Source: CAVYOD01 sp963770045 (GTDB lineage Bacteria; Acidobacteriota; Aminicenantia; Aminicenantales; CAVYOD01). From it: a DNA stretch of 64,000 bases. Made by a program: the position numbers and the translations under genes. The notes beneath the pieces are model-generated. The model was not told the origin of the DNA and made no database searches. It worked only from the letters and a program-made list of their open reading frames with translations. The stretch is taken from contig CAVYOD010000014.1 in the NCBI GenBank assembly GCA_963770045.1, forward strand, positions 1-64,000, read 5' to 3'. Positions 59,881 to 64,000 of the stretch are shown piece after piece; the stretch's first letter is position 1; the number at the start of each line of letters is the position of its first letter.

Positions 59881-60282
59881 TCAGGCACCCATTCCCTCGA
59901 GCCCCGATCTATTTTGATGCGAGTCTATCAGGTTCTGAAGCACCGAAAGAGTCCGGCTGTAATGATTCTCCGTATACGAGACATACGTCGGAAATAGCCT
60001 GTGAGCCAGAGAAATCGTCTCTTTATCCTGGTCCTGAAGGATGAGAAGGATCTTCGTTTCCCGGAAAGACTCACGCAGAGGGATGAGGGCCATGAGTTCT
60101 TCCCTTGTCGGCGCAAAGAGAATCGCGATCGAGAGGGTGTTTCTGGGTTTCAAGAGCCGCTCAGATAAGCTCTGGTACGTTCGGAAGATTTCCAACCCGG
60201 CTTTGGGAGCCGCATGCCGAACGTCCCGGATGAGATGCGATCCTTTGGCGCTCGTGCTGGCCGCATAAACAAATACATTCAT
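59881..60282 (-). CDS. Pseudo-receiver-type small protein 2
   Basis: 133 residues from the ATG at 60282, preceded by GGGGGG. Its core RESFRETKILLILQDQDKET parallels KFLRETQIIMILPERNEDF of the 58110 protein. Predicted alpha/beta alternation fits a receiver fold, but the phospho-acceptor position reads SIAILFAPTREEL with no Asp, and Lys-Pro is absent. It lacks the tail of its paralogue. A sigma-54-type promoter precedes it. Convergent with superoxide reductase. Its partners could be the NtrC activator at 60748 or the redox kinases, but nothing in the sequence shows this directly. Confidence 0.6.
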   Translation of the reverse strand: MNVFVYAASTSAKGSHLIRDVRHAAPKAGLEIFRTYQSLSERLLKPRNTLSIAILFAPTREELMALIPLRESFRETKILLILQDQDKETISLAHRLFPTYVSYTENHYSRTLSVLQNLIDSHQNRSGLEGMGA

Positions 60283-60334
60283 ATCCAAAAGCCCCCCGTT
60301 TAGATCTTGTCATTCATTGTCCAAGTGAAAAGCA

Positions 60335-60350
60335 ATCAAGAAACGTGCCA
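60335..60350 (-). promoter_or_regulatory. Sigma-54 promoter of pseudo-receiver 2
   Basis: On the minus strand TTTGGCACGTTTCTTGATT: TGGCAC (60350-60345), five bases, TTGAT (60339-60335). The ATG is 53 bases downstream. Nearly the same sequence as the site at 58171-58186. Confidence 0.7.
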
Positions 60351-60530
60351 AATCCCCTGGATTGCGGCATTCATCAGAGAAATTGCTCATTAACCTGGAG
60401 GGACCTTGAAAATCAGCTACCCCGGTTCCGGTTCTTGGAGACACAAAATTGCCTGAATAAGTGAGTCCTTCAGTTTTTGTCCTGCCGGAGTAGACTGAGT
60501 CCGCAAAAGAGGATAACAAATATCTAAGAA

Positions 60531-60735
60531 GTGAGCCGTGAGCGGTCAGCCGTAAAAAGCAAAATTCGTCTTTCTGGTTTATCCCGTCGCCTTTCCATCT
60601 AGCCAAAAGAAAGAAACCATTCTGTTTTTTCTGCTTTTTCCCGTTTTTTTTACGAGATAGACGCTTGTATTTCACTGCTCAGGGCTCACGTCTGTTGACG
60701 AGATGGACGAGTCGACGAGAAAGACGGGATAGACG
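60531..60735. repeat. Composite intergenic repeat: GTGAGC arms plus CTCGTC family
   Basis: GTGAGCCGTGAGCGGTCAGC (60531-60550) is mirrored by CACTGCTCAGGGCTCAC (60673-60689). Nested with it, TATCCCGTCGCCTTTCCATCT (60580-60600) is mirrored by a right arm (60697-60735) beginning GACGAGATGGACGAG and ending GACGGGATAGACG. Both repeat families of the window are interleaved here, downstream of the NtrC gene. Confidence 0.55.
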
Positions 60736-60747
60736 CTTTCTAGGGAT

Positions 60748-62157
60748 TCAGAGGGAGGAGGGAATCCGGTATCTTTTCAACAGAGTGTACAGGCGGGACC
60801 TCGATAGACCGGAGATCCTGCAGGCCTCTTTTATGTCGCTGCCGGTGCTCTTCATGAGGCTTCTCAGGTAGTCCTGCTCGATCTTGGCCAGGCCCGTTTC
60901 CCGCACGTCCGCCAGGCTCTGGAGCGCGCCAGCCGAATCCGCAGCCGCACCCGATTCCTGGCTCAGCATCTCTTTTTGGCTTAACGATGACCGCGCCATG
61001 TAGATACGGATGTGCTGAGGAAGGTGTTGGGGAAAGAGCATAGGTGCGTCCAGAGCCGCCACGACCGCCTTTTCCAGGGCCTGAATCAATTCCCGGACAT
61101 TCCCGGGCCAACCATATTCCATGATGATATCGAAGAATTCAGGGGAAAATCCTTTCATCGGCAGGCCGTACTGCTGGCATAACTTATCGAGATAATGGAG
61201 GACGAGCTCCTTGAGGTCTTCGCGGCAGGCTCGCAGAGGAGGCAAATCGATCACCAGTGTTCGCAGCCTGAAGAGGAGGTCTTCGCGGAAGCCGTTTTTC
61301 TTGATCATGGCCTCGAGGTCTCGATTCGTCGCGGCGATAAGACGGAAATCGCTTTGGACCTCCTGCCCCCCACCCACCGGGCGGAACCGCCGCTCCTGAA
61401 GCACACGCAAAAAGGCTTTCTGAATCGACGGAGAGAGCTCTCCAATTTCGTCCAGAAACAATGTTCCGCCATCGGCCTGCTTGATCAGCCCATCCCTGGG
61501 TTTGTCCGCGCCGGTGAAAGCTCCGCGGACATGCCCGAACAGGGTGCTTTCAACAAGGGTTTCAGGAAGAGCGGCGCAATCGACCACGACAAAGTTGCTC
61601 TTGCTGCGGGCGCTGTTTCTGTGAATCGCCCAGGCAAAGAGCTCTTTACCGGTCCCCGTCTCGCCCGTCAGGAGGACATTGGCCTCGCTGCTGGCGGCCT
61701 GGGCGAGACCGTCCAGGCAGGTCCGGAGCGGAGGGCTGTTGCCGACGATGCCCTCCCGATGCAAGGCGACAGGCGGACTTGCCGACTGCTTCTTTTCGCG
61801 ATACTGGAGCGCCCGTTCGATAACAAGTGCGATTTCCTTCGTGGAAACGGGTTTTTCGAGGTAATCCCAGGCCCCCTGCTTGATGGCCAGTTCCGCGCCG
61901 TCGGGGTCTCCGAAACCGGTCATGATGACGACTTCGGGCGCACTAGGACTTCTTCTGATCTCAGGCAGGAGGTCCAGCCCCGAACCGTCAGGGAATCTGA
62001 CGTCGCAGAAAACAAGGTCAAAGGAACCGGACCTGATTTTTTGGGTCGCCTCGTTCACACTGCCGGCAGTGTCGGCAGTGTGCCCTAGGCTTTGAATGAC
62101 CCTGATCAGGGAATCTGAGACCAGATGATCGTCGTCGACGACGAGAAGATTGGCCAT
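60748..62157 (-). CDS. Sigma-54-dependent response regulator (NtrC family)
   Basis: 469 residues, intact. Receiver at 1-115 (LLVVDDDHLVSD, phospho-acceptor in LVFCDVRFPDGSG, YLEKPVST). AAA+ domain at ~140-370: Walker A GETGTGKELFAWAIH, the sigma-54 loop VRGAFTGADKP, Walker B GGTLFLDEIGEL, and the arginine-finger region FRPVGGGQEVQSDFRLIAAT. A Fis-type helix-turn-helix closes the protein (DIKEACRISGLSRSRLYTLL). It hydrolyses ATP to open sigma-54 promoters. Two or three such promoters lie within 4 kb, so these are likely targets. Its cognate kinase is not adjacent; the redox kinases at 15-19 kb are candidates. Confidence 0.95.
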   Translation of the reverse strand: MANLLVVDDDHLVSDSLIRVIQSLGHTADTAGSVNEATQKIRSGSFDLVFCDVRFPDGSGLDLLPEIRRSPSAPEVVIMTGFGDPDGAELAIKQGAWDYLEKPVSTKEIALVIERALQYREKKQSASPPVALHREGIVGNSPPLRTCLDGLAQAASSEANVLLTGETGTGKELFAWAIHRNSARSKSNFVVVDCAALPETLVESTLFGHVRGAFTGADKPRDGLIKQADGGTLFLDEIGELSPSIQKAFLRVLQERRFRPVGGGQEVQSDFRLIAATNRDLEAMIKKNGFREDLLFRLRTLVIDLPPLRACREDLKELVLHYLDKLCQQYGLPMKGFSPEFFDIIMEYGWPGNVRELIQALEKAVVAALDAPMLFPQHLPQHIRIYMARSSLSQKEMLSQESGAAADSAGALQSLADVRETGLAKIEQDYLRSLMKSTGSDIKEACRISGLSRSRLYTLLKRYRIPSSL

Positions 62158-62205
62158 GTCTCTTTATTTCAACGGGTGTTCGCTGCCCTGTCCATGGGAG
62201 AAGAC

Positions 62206-62234
62206 TTTATAGCATGAGAAGATAAAGCTGTCAA
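62206..62234 (-). promoter_or_regulatory. Sigma-70 promoter of the NtrC-family gene
   Basis: TTGACA (62234-62229), 17 bases, TATAAA (62211-62206) on the minus strand, 48 bases before the ATG at 62157. Confidence 0.75.
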
Positions 62235-62405
62235 ACTCACGCCCATGCGTGAGCTGAGAGGAGTGAGGTGTGAGGTGCAAAAAGCATTCGGATCTTAGGC
62301 TCCTGTCCCTCACCCCTTGCTCCTGCACTTTTAAGAGTTTGCGCTTTTCTTTGAATCACGGCCTGTTGTATTCTAACAAGTGGGACCTAAGAAAGGCGGT
62401 CTGGA

Positions 62406-63776
62406 ATGAAAACCTATGATGTCGTGGTTGTCGGATCGGGTTCGGGCGAGATCATTGTGGAGGAGGCTCTGGCTCACGGCCTGAAAGTCGCGCTCATCGA
62501 CCGGGGGCCCCTCGGCGGAACCTGCCTGAACGTCGGTTGCATCCCCTCCAAGATGCTCATCGTCCCTGCGGACAGGATCGTCGATATCCAGGACTCCCTA
62601 AAGCTCGGGGTCCGGGCCGAAATCGAGAGGGTTGATTTCAAGAGCATCATGGAGAGGACAAGGCGGTCGGTCCAAACGTCCGAACATCAGATCAGGCAGA
62701 GGATCCGGAAAATCAAAAACCTCGAATTCTACGGACAGAGGGCGAGGTTTGTGAACAAATCCACTTTACGAGTGGGCGGCCAGGATATCAGCGGAGGAAA
62801 GATCTTTCTCGCCTCGGGAGCGCGGCCCTATATCCCTCCCATCAAAGGGCTGAGAAAAATTCCCTACCTGACCAACCAAACGGTCTTTGCTCTGACCAGG
62901 AAACCCCGGAGCCTCATCATCATCGGCGGCGGATACATCGCGGCCGAATTTGCCCATTTCTTCGCGGCCGTGGGGACCGCCGTCACGGTCCTCCAGAGGG
63001 ACCTCCGTTTGGTCAAAGAAGAAGAGCCGGAGATCTCCGCGCTTTTGAAGAAAAAACTGGGAGAGCGGATGAAGGTTCGCGCCGGAATGGAAGCCGTTGA
63101 AGCGGAGAGAAAGGGAAAGCTCATCGTGATCACAGCCCGTGATAAGGACTCCGGCCAGAAGCAAGAATTCGCGGCCGCAGAGGTGCTCGTCGCCGCCGGC
63201 CGAAAGTCCAATGCCGATCTATTGGATGTCGAGAAGGCGGGCATCGAAACCGACGAAAAAAACTACATCCGGGTGAACGAATATCTGGAAACGAGCCAAA
63301 AAAACATCTGGGCCTACGGTGACGCCATCGGACAAAAGATGTTCCGCCACGCCGCCAACTATGAAGCCCAGCTGGTTTTTCACAACGCTATTCACGGCGG
63401 AAAAAATAAAATGGATTTTCTCGTCGTCCCTCACGCCGTCTTCACATCGCCCCAGATAGCGTCGGTCGGAATGACCGAAGCAGAGGCCCGCGTGAGGCAC
63501 AAAATCCTGGTGGGCAAGGCCATGTATTCGACGATCGCTATGGGCGAAAGCCTGATGGACACGGAGAGTTTTGCCAAGGCTATCGTGGAGAAAGATACCC
63601 TGAAGATCCTGGGTTTTCACTTGATCGGACCCCAGGCTTCCCTGCTCGTCCAGGAGGTCGTCGACGCCATGTCCTCCGACGGCACCATCCTGCCCATCCT
63701 CAGGGGGATCCACATCCATCCTGCGCTCACGGAGATCGTCGTCCGGGCTTTTGTCAATCTCAAAGAAAAAGATTAG
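62406..63776 (+). CDS. FAD-dependent pyridine nucleotide-disulfide oxidoreductase (dihydrolipoyl dehydrogenase/MerA-like)
   Basis: 456 residues, the family's usual length. FAD site VVVGSGSGEIIVEEAL, redox disulfide GGTCLNVGCIPSKML, NAD(P) site SLIIIGGGYIAAEFAHFFAA, second FAD contact NIWAYGDAIGQ, and the C-terminal dimer domain with the base His-x4-Glu in HIHPALTEIV. It moves electrons between NAD(P)H and a disulfide or quinone. Compared with true dihydrolipoyl dehydrogenases, no 2-oxoacid dehydrogenase genes are near, and MerA's C-terminal CC pair is absent, so the substrate is open; a mycothione- or glutathione-like reductase role is possible. Its stop overlaps the convergent thioesterase. 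Confidence 0.88.
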   Translation: MKTYDVVVVGSGSGEIIVEEALAHGLKVALIDRGPLGGTCLNVGCIPSKMLIVPADRIVDIQDSLKLGVRAEIERVDFKSIMERTRRSVQTSEHQIRQRIRKIKNLEFYGQRARFVNKSTLRVGGQDISGGKIFLASGARPYIPPIKGLRKIPYLTNQTVFALTRKPRSLIIIGGGYIAAEFAHFFAAVGTAVTVLQRDLRLVKEEEPEISALLKKKLGERMKVRAGMEAVEAERKGKLIVITARDKDSGQKQEFAAAEVLVAAGRKSNADLLDVEKAGIETDEKNYIRVNEYLETSQKNIWAYGDAIGQKMFRHAANYEAQLVFHNAIHGGKNKMDFLVVPHAVFTSPQIASVGMTEAEARVRHKILVGKAMYSTIAMGESLMDTESFAKAIVEKDTLKILGFHLIGPQASLLVQEVVDAMSSDGTILPILRGIHIHPALTEIVVRAFVNLKEKD

Positions 63777-64000
63777 ACCTTTTCGCTCCAGACTGTTCTG
63801 AGCCGGGTGAGCTCTGCACCGGATGCCTCGTTTGAAATTTGATGGAGAAAAACAGGGGGCGTTTCGCCGGATTGTCTTCCGGCGCGCGAGATGACCCGGT
63901 CGCCGCTGAAGGCCTCGGCCCGGTAGGAGACTTCCACATCCAGGGGCCGCATCGAGTTTGAGATATCTTCGGGGACGGCTTCCAGAGCCCATTGAATATA
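63773..64000 (-). CDS. Acyl-ACP thioesterase, C-terminal part (cut by window edge)
   Basis: Reading from the window end gives 75 codons with no stop until TAA at 63773. The visible part YIQWALEAVPEDISNSMRPL then DVEVSYRAEAFSGDRVISRA fits the second hot-dog domain of bacterial acyl-ACP thioesterases (Y-x2-W-x-LEA-P, then E-V-x-Y-x2-E-x3-GD). It releases fatty acids from acyl carrier protein. The start lies outside the window. It overlaps the oxidoreductase stop by three or four bases, in the opposite direction. Confidence 0.7.
   Translation of the reverse strand, partial: YIQWALEAVPEDISNSMRPLDVEVSYRAEAFSGDRVISRAGRQSGETPPVFLHQISNEASGAELTRLRTVWSEKV

Noticed and set aside
62244..62330. GAGTGAGGTGTGAGGTG with CTCACCCCTTGCTCC as another GTGAGC inverted repeat
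   Set aside because: The arms match each other poorly and differ from the other copies; it may be a degenerate relative.
1..64000. tRNA, rRNA or CRISPR array
   Set aside because: I found no cloverleaf with a TTCGA-type loop, no rRNA-like stretch and no regularly spaced direct repeats.

Overview
The window looks like about 64 kb of a GC-rich, Gram-negative, largely anaerobic, protein-degrading bacterium. I infer the Aminicenantes/Acidobacteria side of the tree, but no marker gene (rRNA, ribosomal protein) is present to prove it. The reasons are: a TonB-dependent receptor with a carboxypeptidase-regulatory-like N-terminus, a DUF5916 barrel protein, an unusual density of exported peptidases, a sensory [FeFe]-hydrogenase-like kinase, an electron-bifurcating NfnAB-type reductase and a superoxide reductase. 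I saw no tRNA, rRNA or CRISPR array.

Layout. 0-4 kb is an accessory, decaying zone: a nucleotidyltransferase-type gene pair with a palindromic operator candidate, a Ser/Thr kinase remnant, an IS630-family element with imperfect terminal inverted repeats, and an orphan gene. 4-10 kb holds a YitT membrane protein, a beta-lactamase-fold hydrolase, an APC permease and a broken lipoprotein. 9.8-19.6 kb is one minus-strand block: receiver protein, H-cluster-domain histidine kinase, second receiver, hybrid kinase and NfnAB fusion, closely spaced or overlapping, followed by a methyltransferase and an FAD/Fe-S oxidoreductase. It reads as a redox-sensing relay physically tied to NAD(P)H/ferredoxin exchange. 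19.9-27 kb has a DUF5916 protein, a TPR-CHAT caspase-like protein and, convergent to it, a sigma factor/anti-sigma pair.

27-51 kb is a peptidase island: DUF362, M24, four M28 enzymes (two with a catalytically dead M19-like tail), two tandem HExxH proteins, S46, an M16 pair, a CGGC protein and a TonB receptor. Together they could cleave proteins outside or in the periplasm and take up the products, with the APC permease importing amino acids. 51-64 kb holds a GDP-mannose-epimerase-type enzyme, a di-heme peroxidase, a divergent PPDK-like protein, a MetH-activation-like protein, a phosphoribosyltransferase, superoxide reductase, two pseudo-receiver proteins each preceded by a sigma-54-type promoter, an NtrC-family activator, a disulfide oxidoreductase and the end of an acyl-ACP thioesterase.

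Two features cut across the window. First, more than 25 reading-frame breaks interrupt otherwise well conserved proteins, often at homopolymers, so residual sequencing indels are more likely than mass pseudogenisation. Second, two families of short inverted repeats sit in intergenic gaps at 22.1, 51.4, 52.6, 56.6 and 60.6 kb.
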